From assembly GCA_023212695.1 (NCBI GenBank), contig JALCCG010000059.1, positions 1 to 64,000 on the forward strand: a stretch of 64,000 bases of DNA, read 5' to 3'. Made by a program: the position numbers and the translations under genes. Under the pieces are notes generated by a model that was not told where the DNA came from, ran no database searches, and worked only from the letters and a program-made list of their open reading frames with translations. Numbering within the stretch: position 1 is the stretch's first letter; every line of letters starts with the position of its first letter. Positions 53,321 through 64,000 of this stretch are shown here, in pieces. This DNA comes from Sporisorium sorghi (Eukaryota > Basidiomycota > Ustilaginomycetes > Ustilaginales > Ustilaginaceae).

Positions 53321-54045
53321 TGTTGTGTAATGCACGCTCCTTTTTTGATTGCCTTTGTCGTGCGTGTGAAGTGTAGGATGCGTCTTGAAACTGTGACGAT
53401 CTGAGCGGGTGGACAGATGATGAGAGTGGCGCGAGCGTTGTCGCCATCCAAACGTCGCCGGGAACCAGCCGGTGAACAAGGCAGTGATACGCATCGACGA
53501 GCTGCCTTTCGACGGCAAGGGAAAAGCTCCCAGGCACCAGATCTGGCTGCCGCCTCTCTGAGTGAAAGGGTGCCGCTTTCAACGGGCGCAACAGGTGAGC
53601 TGGGAAAGCATGAGCGGTTGCACATGAATGTGCGCAACTCACAGATCTTTGCCACGATCAGAGGCACCGCTTAGATCGTGCGCGTGCAAGTGGTGTCTCC
53701 CGAAGCCAACTGTCGCTCTCGAAAGCGGTGCGGTCGGGTCGGGGTCAACGGTGCGCTCTTCGCTTGAAAAGAGCTTCGAATGCACCGTCGCTCACTGCAC
53801 ACAGAGAGAGAGTGGCGTCCGAAAAGCAAGCACGATGGTTGTTGAGAAAGTTGAGCTCTGTGTGTGTGGATTCCATGAGAGTTCGGCGGTGTACAGGATG
53901 CAAGTCATGGCGATTGCGCCACTGTCGATGGTGGTGCTGCCGTTGCTGCCGGTGCTGCCGTTGCTCGTGCCCGTGTTGCAGCAGCTGCTCCTACCATTCG
54001 TGCTTCCACTGCCCCACGAATTCTCCGTCCCCTCCTCGGCCACCT
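53321..54045. other. Convergent intergenic region
   Basis: About 725 bp between the stops of the TVP38-like (plus) and COA1-like (minus) genes. A (GCTGCCGTT)-like imperfect repeat occurs at about 53936-53970. No gene is supported. Confidence 0.5.
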
Positions 54046-54822
54046 CTACACAATATCGCCGCTCTCCACATCGATACTGCTCAACCCCATCCTATCCAGC
54101 AAACTGACACTCTCGCCCGAGCTATCATCCACCACGACGAACCGTAAAATCTCAAACGGCGCATGCTTGTGCGCCCTGATACTTGTAAAGTACACCGTAG
54201 CCGTTTTCCCTTCATCATCCGAGGGGTGAATCTTGAACGACAAATCCACGCGGCCTTGCATCATGTTGACGGAGCCGTTGACTTTGGGTGCGCCGCCTAG
54301 CAGTGTCTCCCGCTTCAGCACTATCCCAGGGGAATTGGAAGAGGTGGGGGAGGAGAGGAGGGCGGAGACTTCGGAGGAGTTCTTGACCTGCGAAACGACG
54401 CTCTTGAAGATGCTGCTCGAGAGCTTTTCCTTGTTCGTGGCGTAGAGGGTGAAGCCGGCCCAGGACGCGAGGGCGGCCGCGATGAATGAGGCTAGGTAGG
54501 GCAGGGTGTTTGGTACAGTGGGGAGGGGGCGCGAGCGCACTTGTGCAGGTCGCGCGGAGACGTTCCCTCGCCCCGACGCTGACGGTGATGAGGACGGTGG
54601 TGTTGAGGTCGACGAGGAGGAGGAGGATGGTGGTGGAGGCGGCGGCGTGATCGGTCTCCACCGCAGCGCGCTCGTGTGCATGCCGTTGACACTGCCGCTC
54701 GTCCACTGCGCAGCTGCCACCCGTGTCGGCCGCCTCGAAGCAGCATTCGACGCTGTAGCTCCCAAACCCCTCGCAACACTCCCCACACGCATCATCGTCG
54801 ACGACGTCTTGCCCATCAACAT
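54046..54822 (-). CDS. COA1-like cytochrome c oxidase assembly factor
   Basis: The protein is 258 aa from the ATG at 54822 (54816 is an alternative two codons on). Residues 1 to about 55 are Arg/Ser/Ala-rich, as in a mitochondrial presequence. A Ser/Pro linker follows, then one transmembrane helix at about 107-128 (LPYLASFIAAALASWAGFTLYA). The C-terminal domain fits the Coa1/Tim21-like fold: a strand ending in LLGGAPKVNGSVNMMQGRVDL, then SFKIHPSDDEGKTATVYFTS, then FEILRFVVVDDSSGESVSLLD. Coa1 stabilises newly made Cox1 in the inner membrane. The alternative is a TIM21-type protein with the same topology; the G-x-x-x-V-N-G-x-V-N pattern favours Coa1. Confidence 0.72.
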   Translation of the reverse strand: MLMGKTSSTMMRVGSVARGLGATASNAASRRPTRVAAAQWTSGSVNGMHTSALRWRPITPPPPPPSSSSSSTSTPPSSSPSASGRGNVSARPAQVRSRPLPTVPNTLPYLASFIAAALASWAGFTLYATNKEKLSSSIFKSVVSQVKNSSEVSALLSSPTSSNSPGIVLKRETLLGGAPKVNGSVNMMQGRVDLSFKIHPSDDEGKTATVYFTSIRAHKHAPFEILRFVVVDDSSGESVSLLDRMGLSSIDVESGDIV

Positions 54823-55659
54823 TTTCCACACGTTGTGTATCCCCCCGCCGATTCGAAATCCAAGGAGTCGATCCTGAGTGAATGGTGCTCCTAGACTTGA
54901 TGTTCCTCGTATTGATGCTCCGATCCGGTGTTGTCGATTACTCGCAAAATGCCGGCCGCTGTTGATATCGAATTGAGCGAGACGTAGGTCGTCGTTGGAG
55001 GTCAGGAAGATCCTGCGGTTGCTCGCTGTTCGCGCTGCCCAAAAAAAATGGGCGAAGAAAAAGAAAATTCCCGGCCCATGCACACACGCATTCTCGCTCG
55101 CTTAGTCAACGCCCTGCTCCACATTCGCCCTGCGCTCGCACCATCACATACCACCACCTCTCTCACACATGATAACCCTGGCTACCACAGCTCCTGGCAG
55201 CCTTTCTCAATCCACACAGAACACATTCGGTCTTGCTGCGTGACCGAAAATGAGCTTGATAGTTCAAAGAAACAATAAAGAGAGCGTCGATGATGATGGG
55301 GTTTTGGTGTGACCGAACAGAGATAAAGGAGAGCGCTAAAGGGCGGTGAAAACATATACATTGAAGGTGTGAAGATGAGGTGTGCTAGAGGGGTCGGTAA
55401 GCAGCAGATACGTGCTTGGGGCTTTGCACCTGATTGCAGTGAGAGATGGAATGCCATGAAAGTGATGACCAGGACGACGACGACGACGACAACGCTCGAA
55501 GAGAAAGCGAAACACACAAAGAGGCGGCGTAGCGAGGAATAGAAAAAGGCGCAGACCACACACAATCAGAAGCTCGTCAAACAAGCTCCGTTTGCTTGCT
55601 TGCGAACGAACGCCGGGGGTATTGTTGCCTCGCTTTTAGCCTCCAAGTGTATTCCACAA
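54823..55659. other. Intergenic region
   Basis: Promoter of the COA1-like gene and 3' flank of the casein kinase gene (both minus). The longer open frame that extends upstream of COA1 to 55083 has no domain. No other gene is seen. Confidence 0.5.
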
Positions 55660-57168
55660 TCAACCGCAACGGCAAGTCAAGACATCCACCAGCTTCTGAC
55701 CAAACGTCTTGCGCTCGGCAGGATGGTGGTCGTCGCCATTGCTCAGACCCACAGCCTGGCGCGTATCGGCACGACGTCCATCGAGCCCATTTCCAGACGA
55801 CATGGCCGTCGGCGTCATGTGACCCACGTGGCTGTGCTCCCTCGTACCGCTCTGCGTAGGGATCCCTGCCACCGTAGCGTCGTGAACAGCAACGTTGGAC
55901 GCATGCGCCACACCGCCGTACCCGGACCCGTTCTGGTGGAAATCACCCTGGCTGGCACGCAGTTGTGCAGCCTGCGAACGCTCGCTCTGCATGTGCTGTT
56001 GCTGTTGCTGCTGCGACTGCTGCTGCGCCACACCCCCGGACTTGTTGCGGCCGCCCTTGGATCCGTTGCGCGCCAGTGCCGCCTGTTGCTGCGCAGCCGC
56101 TGCTGATGCTTGCGGCACCGCCGAGGCGCGCGTCTCGCGCTGACGGTCACGGTCATCGCGCCGGTCACGGTTGGCACCGGCTTCCCATCCCTTGCCGTTG
56201 TTCAACAGCATCCAGTCGAAGACACCATCCTCCTGCTCACCAGAACTCTTGAGCACCTTGGTGAACAGCTCGCGCAAGAAATCGTAGTCGGGCGTCTCCT
56301 CGAAGCCAAGCTTGCGCACGTAGTTGAGGTAGATGCCAAACTCCTCCGGGAAGCCTTCGCAAAGCTCCTTGATGGGAGTGCTCTGCTTCTTTTCGCCAAT
56401 CTTTTCGTACTTTTGCTTGTTGGTCGCCGCCTTGAGACCTTGCCATGGCAGACCGCCACGGAGGAAGTACATGAACACGTGTCCGAGCGCCTCGAGGTCG
56501 TCGCGGCGCGACTGCTCACGGCCCAAGTGCGTGTTGATCGACATGTATCGTGCGGTGCCGCTCAACGACTTGCGCTCACGGTACGGGATGTGCTGCTTGG
56601 TCTTGGGGTCGCGATACTGCTTGGCCATGCCGAAGTCGACGACGTGCACCATATTGGCGCCCTTGGTCATAGGACGGCCGATGAGGAAATTGTCGGGCTT
56701 GATGTCGCGGTAGATGAGGTTCTTCTCGTGGATGGTCTGAACGCGCGTGATCATCTGCTTGGCAGTCATGACGACGGTTTTGATGCTAAACTTGCGACCA
56801 CACATGTCGAAGAGATCCTCGAGTGAGGGGCCGAGCAGGTCGATGACGAGGATGTTGTGGAGACCCTCTTGGCCAAAGTAGTAGACCTGCGGGATGCCGG
56901 TGCAGCCGGCGAGGATCTTGTAGGTGCGGTACTCATCGCGAAGCTGGGGAGCGTCGCTCTTGCGAGGCTCAAACTTGATGGCGACGGTTTGGGAGTTGAG
57001 GAGGTTGGTACCTTCAAAGATGACACCAAAGGAGCCCTCTCCGATCTTTTTGCCGACGCGGTAGTGGACGCCGACGACGTTGGAGCCGGAGCTGGCGTGG
57101 GAGGCGTGGGAGGTCATGGATGGGGATGCGAAAGAGCTGTGATACGGCTGCGAGAGCGGCTGTGCCAT
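55660..57168 (-). CDS. Casein kinase I, plasma-membrane (Yck/Cki1) type
   Basis: The protein is 502 aa. The kinase domain (about 36-310) has the glycine loop [14 protein letters not shown], the lysine in VAIKFEP, the catalytic loop [21 protein letters not shown], and the CK1-specific substitution of APE by SIN (YMSINTHLG). The C-terminal region is Gln/Ser-rich and disordered. It ends VLTCRCG, with cysteines placed like the palmitoylated C-terminus of Yck1/2 and Cki1, which points to plasma-membrane anchoring. CK1 of this type acts in nutrient sensing and endocytosis. The ATG at 57168 (MAQPLSQ) is chosen because the longer frame has no upstream ATG. Confidence 0.95.
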   Translation of the reverse strand: MAQPLSQPYHSSFASPSMTSHASHASSGSNVVGVHYRVGKKIGEGSFGVIFEGTNLLNSQTVAIKFEPRKSDAPQLRDEYRTYKILAGCTGIPQVYYFGQEGLHNILVIDLLGPSLEDLFDMCGRKFSIKTVVMTAKQMITRVQTIHEKNLIYRDIKPDNFLIGRPMTKGANMVHVVDFGMAKQYRDPKTKQHIPYRERKSLSGTARYMSINTHLGREQSRRDDLEALGHVFMYFLRGGLPWQGLKAATNKQKYEKIGEKKQSTPIKELCEGFPEEFGIYLNYVRKLGFEETPDYDFLRELFTKVLKSSGEQEDGVFDWMLLNNGKGWEAGANRDRRDDRDRQRETRASAVPQASAAAAQQQAALARNGSKGGRNKSGGVAQQQSQQQQQQHMQSERSQAAQLRASQGDFHQNGSGYGGVAHASNVAVHDATVAGIPTQSGTREHSHVGHMTPTAMSSGNGLDGRRADTRQAVGLSNGDDHHPAERKTFGQKLVDVLTCRCG

Positions 57169-59062
57169 GGGATGAGTCTTTTGCGACGACGGTGGAATCA
57201 AGCAGCAGCAAACGTTTGAGAGAGGCGAAACTATGCAACGGATGCCGAGCGAGTGTCAGATGCGGCCCAGTATGAAAAGAGGACGAGGTTGGGTGATGGT
57301 CAAGAGACACTAGCAAAATTGCGTTGATGATGCTTGTTCTGCGACCTGCCTTGAGACGACGTATGGTTGACTCGAAATCGAAATGAAAAGCGCGCGCCGA
57401 GGTCGATGGGTGTATAGATGCAGGAATCGCTCGACGAGGATGTTGATGATGTGGTGGGCAGAAAGAGTCCAGCCGTGCTGTGTCTGCACTGATGCAAGCG
57501 TAAAGCAAAGAGCTGGATCGAGGAGAAGCTCTCGGTGGCCGATGAGAGTGCGTGCGATAGAGCGAGCGAGCGAGAGAGTGAGCCCAGGTAGGAGGAGAGA
57601 GGAGAGAGGAGAGAGGATAGATGCAAAGTGTGTGTGTTGGAGAGAAGAAGAAGAGGAGCAGATGCGAGGGCGCAGTGTGTGCGTGCGCTGCGTGTGTGTG
57701 AGAGAGAGAGAGGCAGAATGCGAGCAGCGTGTGTGCTTCGAATTGGATGACCAGAAGCCAGCGGAGCGAGACAGAGGGAGAGACAGACGAGCTGTGACTG
57801 ACTTTCTCGCACTGAACCTGTCGATCTGGGCGGCAGACGGCAGAAAAGCTAGAGAGACAGAGAGAACAGGCAAAGAGGGGTCCGACGCAGCCCAACCGAG
57901 CTGGTCCAAGCAGCAGTCACACACACACGCAAACGCAACACACAGCCAGCCAGCCAGCCAACTCAAAATTGGATCGAAATTCGTCAAATTCTTTTTTCTT
58001 TTGGAATTCAAGTCGATCATCTCTGCCAAAAAGCAGGGGAAATCAAGAAACAGCTTCTTGGTTTCTGCTTATGCTGCAGGCAGATGTGTGACTTGGGCCC
58101 TTTGAAGATGCTGCTGCAGCTGTGTGCTCTTTCAGAAGATTGCTGCTGCTGGCGGTGGTTGGGAAGTGGTGGGTCGTGTCGGCGGGTGATGCAGTCGCAC
58201 CCTTCTGTTTGTTCTCAACCGGCGAATGGGTGAAGACCCACACCTACTTTGATGCTGTGCTTGTCTCTCAAATGAATCGCAAGCTGCCGTTCTCAACTTG
58301 TAGCAGGGTTCGGCTTGGTTGGAGAATCTACTCATCGCTATCTCTCGCAAAGGCATGGTAGATGGTGGTGATTGACCGGTTGAATAGATGAGGCCTGCAG
58401 CGGACCGAATACAGAAAAGTAATTTAGACTTTGAATCCTGCAGCTCATGCAGCTCAGACTTTCAAGTCACGACCAAAAGGCCAATTCAAAATTCAGATTG
58501 CTTCTGGTCACTTCGTTGTTGCAGCCCACTTTTCTGAAGAGTGCATCTTGCATCTCTCTGCTCTCTTTCGTGCAGCTTGCAGATCCCCTTTCGAAAGCGT
58601 GGCAGGCTGCAGTCAAGTGAGCTAGCAAACCGCCAGCAGCCCGCAAGTCCCATCTTTACTTCTCCTCGTCGGTAGCAACTGACGTCGGTTGGGGGTCAGC
58701 GACTTGATCTCGATCCTCCTGGCATCATTGCATCGAGCTCGGGGCACCTGCGATCAAGCTTGTGTTGCGTTCAGAGAGCATGATGCAAGCAGAACGTGCT
58801 AGTTTCATCAAGCGTCGCAGGGGAGCAGGAGTTTGCATGCACGACCGGGACCCTAGTTTCTTTTTCAAGCTGTCGAGCGTGTGCAGAAGGTTCGTCTGCG
58901 TCTCGTTGCTGCGTCTCTTCTCGCCAAACATTGTTTGCACGCAACCTCTTGCTCCTTGCACTGACATCAAAAGCTTGTCTTCGAACACACACTGCTTAGA
59001 GCCAGGTGATTCCGTTGAAAGAACGAACGCCTTTTGCATTAGAGAGTATCATGAGAAGTGAC
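57169..59062. other. Intergenic region upstream of casein kinase I
   Basis: About 1.9 kb between the CK1 start and the POL5 stop, both minus strand. The first 700 bp are purine-rich on plus, so CT-rich on the sense strand (GA-rich tracts at about 57560-57720), as expected for the CK1 promoter and leader. Frames present in that stretch are low-complexity. No RNA gene is seen. Confidence 0.5.
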
Positions 59063-62000
59063 CTACTTGGCGCTCGCCTTGACCCTCTTAGCCGGCGATG
59101 GCGATTTACCGTTGACCTTGGCAGGCGTCGACTCCTCCGCAGCCCGCTTCTTGTTCTTCCCCTTCTTGCCATCCGCGCCACCCGCCGCCCCGGGCTGCAG
59201 CACCTTGAGCAGCTGCTTCATCAGATCATGAATCGACGTCGACGCCTTGAACCTGTCCGAACCCTGCAGCTTGTCCGCAGCCTCCTGCAGCTTGGTCACC
59301 TTCCACGCGCTTTGCAGCTTGTCCTTGTTCCCCTCCTCGATCCTCACGCTGATCCGCGCCGATTGCAGCACAAACTTGATCGTGTCCTTCATGTGGTTCG
59401 GGCTGAGCGCCGTTGACGCCGAATCCGCAGCCGCAGCGCCACACGACTCGCCGACGATCTGCACAAAGCACGCGCTGATCTCGGGCACAAAGCCCAACAC
59501 CTCACCCTTCTCGCTTCGCTGCGCCATCTGCGTCAGCACCGCCTGCAGCATCGCCATGACCTGCACCTGGCGGAACGCACGTGTCGCCGCGCCCGGACGG
59601 CAGTTGTCCAGCAGCTCCGACCGCAGCTCCCACCCGAGCAGGGGGAAGCGGCGGAAGGCGTCGATCAGGAATTCGTGGCGCAGGCGGCTGGCCTTGCGAA
59701 GCAGGTAGTCGAGCAACGACTCGCGGTAGATCTCGACCAGCTTGCCGCCCAGTGCTGCCCGGACGTCGTCGCCGCTTGTGGAGAGCGCCACTTTGGTGAG
59801 GTACAGACTGATCGCCTGGCTGACGTTGGACACGTCGTTCGACTGCGACTCGCGTGCTTCGGCGTGCAGGCGCTGCAGCAGCTCGCCCACTTGCGCCGCG
59901 TCAAACGAGTCCGGCACCGTCTTGGCCTTCGCGACGCGGGTCAGCAGCAGCGACTTGGCCTTGGCGGCGAGCTGCTCCGTGTCCTCGTCCCGATTGCTCC
60001 ACAGCTCGTATAGCGGCAGGATGAGCTCGAGCATGAGCGGGCTCGAAGGCTGCTTGCGCGCAAAGATCTCAACGAGCTCCAGCACCTTGAACCGCAGCGC
60101 GATCGCTTCCTGCTTGGCCTCCTTCTGGCTGCGCGCGGCCGAGACGCGCTGGCGGAACACCTCGGCCAGCTTGTCGTCCAGCAGCATCATCTCGTCGTCG
60201 CCCAGATCGGAGAACTCGACACTTGACTCGGAGCCGGCATCGGACTGGGCATCGTCAGCGTCTTCCTCGTCGTCCTCGTCTCCGTGCTCGGCGTCATCGT
60301 CCGGATCGGCCATACCCGACTCCTTGAGCACAGCACGCACACGAGCGCGGAGCTCCTCGTCGACCTGCTCGTCTTCGTCGTCGTCTACGTCGTCGTCAGC
60401 ATCGGCATCGGACTCGTCGTCGTCACTGGTGGCCGACGTATCAGAAGCTTGCGCCTCTTCCTCCTGCTGGTCGTCGACGTCCTCGTCCGACGCATCCTCG
60501 CCGTCCATGTCCTCATCCTCGTCCTGCTCGGCAGCAGCATCCTCGGCCGTGCCGAGATGCGAAAGCAGCAAGCCGATGCTCTCCTTGGTCATGTCGTGCG
60601 CAAACGCCTCGAACGCGTTGGTAGCCGATGTGCGCAGGAAGGCCGACGAAAGCTCGAGGAAGCTGAGCAGGCAGTCGCAGAGCAGCTCGATGCCCGACAC
60701 CTGGTCCTCCTCGCCCTGCTCCTCCGCAGCCTGCTTGGTCTTGCGAGCTGACGCAGCCGTCGAAGCGGTGGGGAACAGCTTGTCCGCGCAGACCGACAGC
60801 GGCTCCACCAGATCCGAGGCGCCGTCGGCCGCATCCGCCGACACGAGCAGAGCGGACAGCAGCAGCGACTGGAACGCACGCGCGCGCTCCTTGGCATCGA
60901 CATCAGTGCTCTTGGCTTCAAACTTGCGCACCTTGTCGAGGCAACGCACACCGTCGGCGAGCTTGGCGGCGATCTCGTCGTCGTGATCAAAGATCGACTT
61001 GAAGCTCTTGTCCTTTTCGAGCTGCAGCAGGACATCGTGCGCCTTGGCGAGCCACAGCTGGCCGTCCTGGGCCAAACCGGGCGTCTTCTTGCCGGCAGCG
61101 GAAATGGAAGATGATGCCTGCTTGGCGAGCTCCGATACGCTCGAGAGGAAACGCGATCGCGTCACCTGCTTGAGCGAGTCGGTGAAGGCAGGCGTAGGCA
61201 GGCGCTCGAGCAGGAAGCGCTTCTTGAGCGGCTTCTGCATGGTAAAGTAGCCGTGTGCGGCGAGGAAGGCGAGGATGTCGACGAGCAGTTGGTCGTCCTT
61301 GGGCACCGTGGGTGTGCGCACCAGGAAGAGCAGCTGGTCGAGCGCCCATTTCCTGCGGTTGGTGATCTCGGTCAGCTCGTCCTCGTCCTCTGTGTCGGTG
61401 CCTTGGCAGATAATGTCACCGAGGTGCTTGACGTACTCGCGCACGCGATCCGTGTCGAGCGCAGACAGCACCTGCTCGACCGTCTTGGTCTTGGTGATCG
61501 AGTCGAAGTTTTGGTGACCATTCTCGCCAATGAGCTGGGTGACGAGGACGAAGCCGAGGTGCGGTTGCTGCTTGACCACGTCCTGAATGGTCTCTGTGGC
61601 CTTGACGGCGGCACGGTGCAGCAGACGGTCGCGGTTGCCGAGCTGGTTGATGAGCGTGCGCATAAAGTTGGGCGTGAAGAGCATGGGCTTGTCCGTGTCG
61701 TTGGCACGGGGTAGAGCACGCTGGAAGACCTGGAAGCCCCACGACTTGCGGTCGTGCGACGAAGCCGCGGCAAAGAGCGTCTCGTCGACGACGACGCGGT
61801 AGAAGTCCGGGAACGAAGCAATCCTCGTCTCGGCGGCGGTGGAAGCAGCGTCGAAGAAGATGTCGAGGATGAGATCCCAAACGAAATGAATCTTGGCCTG
61901 CCAGCGAGAGCGTGCGCCGACGGGGGCAGCCGCCTCGTTCTCGGATGGGATGGCCTCCTTGAGCACGCGTGCAAGCGCGCCGAGGTTGGCGGTGGACAGA

Positions 62001-62827
62001 GGGTGCTCCTTGCGCATCGACGGAAGGGATACGTTGTGGAAAAAGTCGGCGCCTGCTCCATGACTGAGCTGCAGCATGACGGCTAGCTTCTCAGGGCTCA
62101 GCTCCTTGGTCGACGAGATCTGCTTGGTCATCCACGACTGCGCTGCTTGCGCCCAGTCGATTTGCACGTCAAGGCGTTGCAGCTGAGCGACGGCATTGAC
62201 CATGACCCAAGCACAACTCTCTGCCATCCATGGCTTGTCCGAAGAGAGGGCGATGAGGATGCGCATGGAGCGCTTGAAGTCGTCGATGGTGGCGGTTGGC
62301 TGCACGAGCAAGTCGGACTGCACGAGGCTCATGATACCGAAGAGCTTGGCAAACATGAAGTCCTTCTGCTCCTGTCTGCTGGCGGCGACTTGTGGATTTG
62401 AGTATTTGAGGATTAGGGTGAGAATCTCGTTGGCGGTGACGGCGCAGCGAATGCGCGAGAGGAGTTCTGTGAGGACGACAGCAAAGCCGAGACGCGAGCT
62501 CTCCCTTGGACTAGCGAGACCACGCAGCAGTCGTCGAAGCGCGTACATGAGGTCGGCGACGGTACGCTTGCCCAGGGCTTCCTCGACGGCCTCTGCTTGC
62601 TGCTCGTCGACGGTCAAGGCGGTGGCAGGGTCGTCGTGGTCATGGCCGTTCAGGTCCGCATCGCTGCTTTCTGGTGGCGTGGGGAGGTCGAGGGTGATCT
62701 TGGAGGAAGAAGCGAGCACGTCTTGCTGGGAGAGGAGCTCTTCGACGAGCTGATTTGCCGAAGTCAGCCGCACATCCTGGTCGGACGAGGCAATCTCCCA
62801 GAAGAGCTGGAGGTTGTTGCCGTTCAT
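59063..62827 (-). CDS. POL5: POL5/MYBBP1A family nucleolar protein
   Basis: This intronless 1254-aa protein is typical in length for the family. The N-terminus opens with NLQLFWEIASSDQDVRLTSA and continues with LMYALRRLLRGLASPRESSRLGFAVVLTELL, the signature helices of the DNA polymerase phi family. Helical repeats fill the rest. A long acidic tract at about 756-880 (multiple D/E runs) separates the two helical halves. The C-terminal tail is Lys/Ala/Pro-rich and ends PAKRVKASAK. Despite the name, Pol5 acts in rDNA transcription and ribosome assembly in the nucleolus, not in replication. An RPA34-like Pol I subunit lies elsewhere in the window. Confidence 0.93.
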   Translation of the reverse strand: MNGNNLQLFWEIASSDQDVRLTSANQLVEELLSQQDVLASSSKITLDLPTPPESSDADLNGHDHDDPATALTVDEQQAEAVEEALGKRTVADLMYALRRLLRGLASPRESSRLGFAVVLTELLSRIRCAVTANEILTLILKYSNPQVAASRQEQKDFMFAKLFGIMSLVQSDLLVQPTATIDDFKRSMRILIALSSDKPWMAESCAWVMVNAVAQLQRLDVQIDWAQAAQSWMTKQISSTKELSPEKLAVMLQLSHGAGADFFHNVSLPSMRKEHPLSTANLGALARVLKEAIPSENEAAAPVGARSRWQAKIHFVWDLILDIFFDAASTAAETRIASFPDFYRVVVDETLFAAASSHDRKSWGFQVFQRALPRANDTDKPMLFTPNFMRTLINQLGNRDRLLHRAAVKATETIQDVVKQQPHLGFVLVTQLIGENGHQNFDSITKTKTVEQVLSALDTDRVREYVKHLGDIICQGTDTEDEDELTEITNRRKWALDQLLFLVRTPTVPKDDQLLVDILAFLAAHGYFTMQKPLKKRFLLERLPTPAFTDSLKQVTRSRFLSSVSELAKQASSSISAAGKKTPGLAQDGQLWLAKAHDVLLQLEKDKSFKSIFDHDDEIAAKLADGVRCLDKVRKFEAKSTDVDAKERARAFQSLLLSALLVSADAADGASDLVEPLSVCADKLFPTASTAASARKTKQAAEEQGEEDQVSGIELLCDCLLSFLELSSAFLRTSATNAFEAFAHDMTKESIGLLLSHLGTAEDAAAEQDEDEDMDGEDASDEDVDDQQEEEAQASDTSATSDDDESDADADDDVDDDEDEQVDEELRARVRAVLKESGMADPDDDAEHGDEDDEEDADDAQSDAGSESSVEFSDLGDDEMMLLDDKLAEVFRQRVSAARSQKEAKQEAIALRFKVLELVEIFARKQPSSPLMLELILPLYELWSNRDEDTEQLAAKAKSLLLTRVAKAKTVPDSFDAAQVGELLQRLHAEARESQSNDVSNVSQAISLYLTKVALSTSGDDVRAALGGKLVEIYRESLLDYLLRKASRLRHEFLIDAFRRFPLLGWELRSELLDNCRPGAATRAFRQVQVMAMLQAVLTQMAQRSEKGEVLGFVPEISACFVQIVGESCGAAAADSASTALSPNHMKDTIKFVLQSARISVRIEEGNKDKLQSAWKVTKLQEAADKLQGSDRFKASTSIHDLMKQLLKVLQPGAAGGADGKKGKNKKRAAEESTPAKVNGKSPSPAKRVKASAK

Positions 62828-63079
62828 CGTAGATCAAAGCCGAGGTTCAGAAGGGATGAGGAGTGATCTGTTGGCAGTGAGTCGGACGCCTGTGGTCCCA
62901 AACAGACTGTTTGCGACAGCAATCGATGCGCGCCTTTCCTTCCTGATTTTGAGAAGTGAGCCCTACAGGTATCGACTCGAAGGGAGGGTTGGCTCGGCAG
63001 CTGTTGATCGAAGGTTGATGGCGAGCGAGGATGACGATGATGGTTTGGATCGCTCGATTGGAAGTTTTTCTTCTTCGGC

Positions 63080-63098
63080 TTTTTTTTTTTTTTTTTTT
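63080..63098. repeat. T19 homopolymer tract
   Basis: Nineteen thymines about 250 bp upstream of the POL5 start; A19 on that gene's sense strand. Confidence 0.9.
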
Positions 63099-63241
63099 CT
63101 CCTTCTCGCTGCTCTTTGCGAAATTTTTGAAGAAAAAAGGGTCTCTGGAGAAAAAAGAGATCCGAATCGGAACGCTTCACATCCTTTCATCGGCGATCTT
63201 TTTGCATTTTGTGCCTTTGACCGACCTCACAAGTTCAGGCC

Positions 63242-63264
63242 AAAAAAAAAAAAAAAAAAAAAAA
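63242..63264. repeat. A23 homopolymer tract
   Basis: Twenty-three adenines in intergenic DNA upstream of POL5. Confidence 0.9.
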
Positions 63265-63413
63265 CCATGCCCGCTGTCGGTGTTCGCTGAGCTCAAGTCC
63301 CAAAGATGGAACAAAGCAGCATGAAGGCGCCTTTGTTGGTTGTGCGTCTCTGCAGCCATCGTTCAAGCCCGCTCATGACCACCGAACAAACAACCCCCCG
63401 CCTGCTTTGCACA

Positions 63414-63453
63414 GCATCGCATCGCATCGCATCGCATCGCATCGCATCGCATC
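63414..63453. repeat. (GCATC)8 pentanucleotide microsatellite
   Basis: Eight perfect tandem GCATC units followed by an imperfect copy (ACATT). It lies in non-coding DNA. Confidence 0.93.
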
Positions 63454-64000
63454 ACATTTCATGTCATTCCAGCGCCTTGTCTGAATAGTACCGCAATCTC
63501 GTTGTTGCATTGTCATGCGCTGTTACAAGTCAACGTAGGTTGCTGGGCCGTCGTGGAATCGCAATGTAAGCGCCGCTCCGACAGTTGCGGTCATCCATTC
63601 TGCTGGCAGAGAAAGTCAAATCAGCACATGGATATTGTCAGATCGGATTGCTTTTGGAATCGTCTCAGAGGATAAACAAAGCCCGTGCAAGACTTTGCGA
63701 GAAGAACAAGAAGCATTCTTCTGAACCCTGGCCCCACCCCGGACGTGCAGCCCTAAAGCTTGAGCTTGATCGTCGAGCTTGTTCTTGGCTTGAGCAAGAA
63801 GAAGCGACTCAAGCAAGGAAGAAGCAGGTGGAAGGATGAAATGAACAAAGGTGCAAGCTGCACGAGGTGCGTCCGACGTGCTTCTGCAGTGCAGAGTGCA
63901 GTGCATTGTGCAGCTGAGTGCGACAAGTCAGATTCCAGACTCGGCGTTTGATGTGTTCCTGGCGCGTGATGCACTACCGAGAATGGGATGCGAGATACAG

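Larger units (their letters stand above)
62828..64000. other. Intergenic region at the window end
   Basis: This is the upstream region of POL5 and beyond. It contains T19 (63080-63098), A23 (63242-63264) and the pentanucleotide repeat at 63414-63453. Short frames exist near 63585-63839 but have no supporting features. The region is cut by the window edge. Confidence 0.5.

Noticed and set aside
54823..55083. N-terminal extension of the COA1-like protein
   Set aside because: The extra 87 residues would bury the presequence and show no domain.
57383..58105. 240-codon plus-strand frame upstream of casein kinase I
   Set aside because: Composed of GA-repeat-derived Arg/Glu-rich sequence in the CK1 promoter, with no domain.

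Overview
The window looks like chromosomal DNA of a smut fungus (Ustilaginomycetes, most likely Ustilaginaceae). This is inferred, not searched. The reasons are a compact GC-rich eukaryotic layout, mostly intronless or intron-poor genes, short GT-AG introns of about 79-106 nt, long serine/alanine/glutamine-rich disordered regions, a basidiomycete-type DUF6534 membrane protein, and many homopolymer and CT/CAG microsatellites between genes. I see no operon, phage, CRISPR array, tRNA or rRNA.

Left part (1-16.6 kb): an anonymous stretch, a two-RRM protein (minus), a GAS2/GAR-domain cytoskeletal protein (plus), a five-exon short-chain dehydrogenase (plus), a large five-domain fasciclin protein with a C-terminal membrane anchor (minus), a RING-CH membrane ubiquitin ligase (plus), the Elongator catalytic subunit ELP3 (minus), and the glycine-cleavage H protein (plus). 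Then follows a 4.2-kb gene-poor stretch (16.6-20.8 kb) with a 12-bp minisatellite, two A29 tracts and AT-rich islands.

Middle part (20.8-42.2 kb): a DUF6534 seven-helix protein, a mitochondrial carrier, a complex I assembly factor (NDUFAF3/DUF498), a Zap1/ZafA-like zinc-responsive zinc-finger regulator, the E3-binding protein PDX1 of pyruvate dehydrogenase, an RPA34-like RNA polymerase I subunit, a membrane-anchored SDR, an acidic protein of unknown function, an AlkB-like 2-oxoglutarate dioxygenase with extra zinc-binding cysteines, and a Jsn1/Puf2-type RRM+PUF RNA-binding protein.

Right part (42.2-64 kb): a disordered protein of unknown function, the autophagic lipase ATG15, a TVP38/VTT-domain Golgi protein, a COA1-like cytochrome oxidase assembly factor, a plasma-membrane-type casein kinase I, and POL5/MYBBP1A.

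The genes are mainly housekeeping. Mitochondrial functions recur (GCV3, carrier, NDUFAF3, PDX1, COA1), as do Pol I/rDNA functions (RPA34-like, POL5), but nothing shows that these are organised clusters. The best leads are the Zap1-like regulator with a cysteine-rich N-terminus and an insertion inside its second finger, the AlkB-like enzyme with a conserved-looking N-terminal module, two microexons that encode functional motifs, and a possible structured RNA at 6201-6298. Splice sites were assigned by eye from GT-AG signals, reading frame and family motifs.
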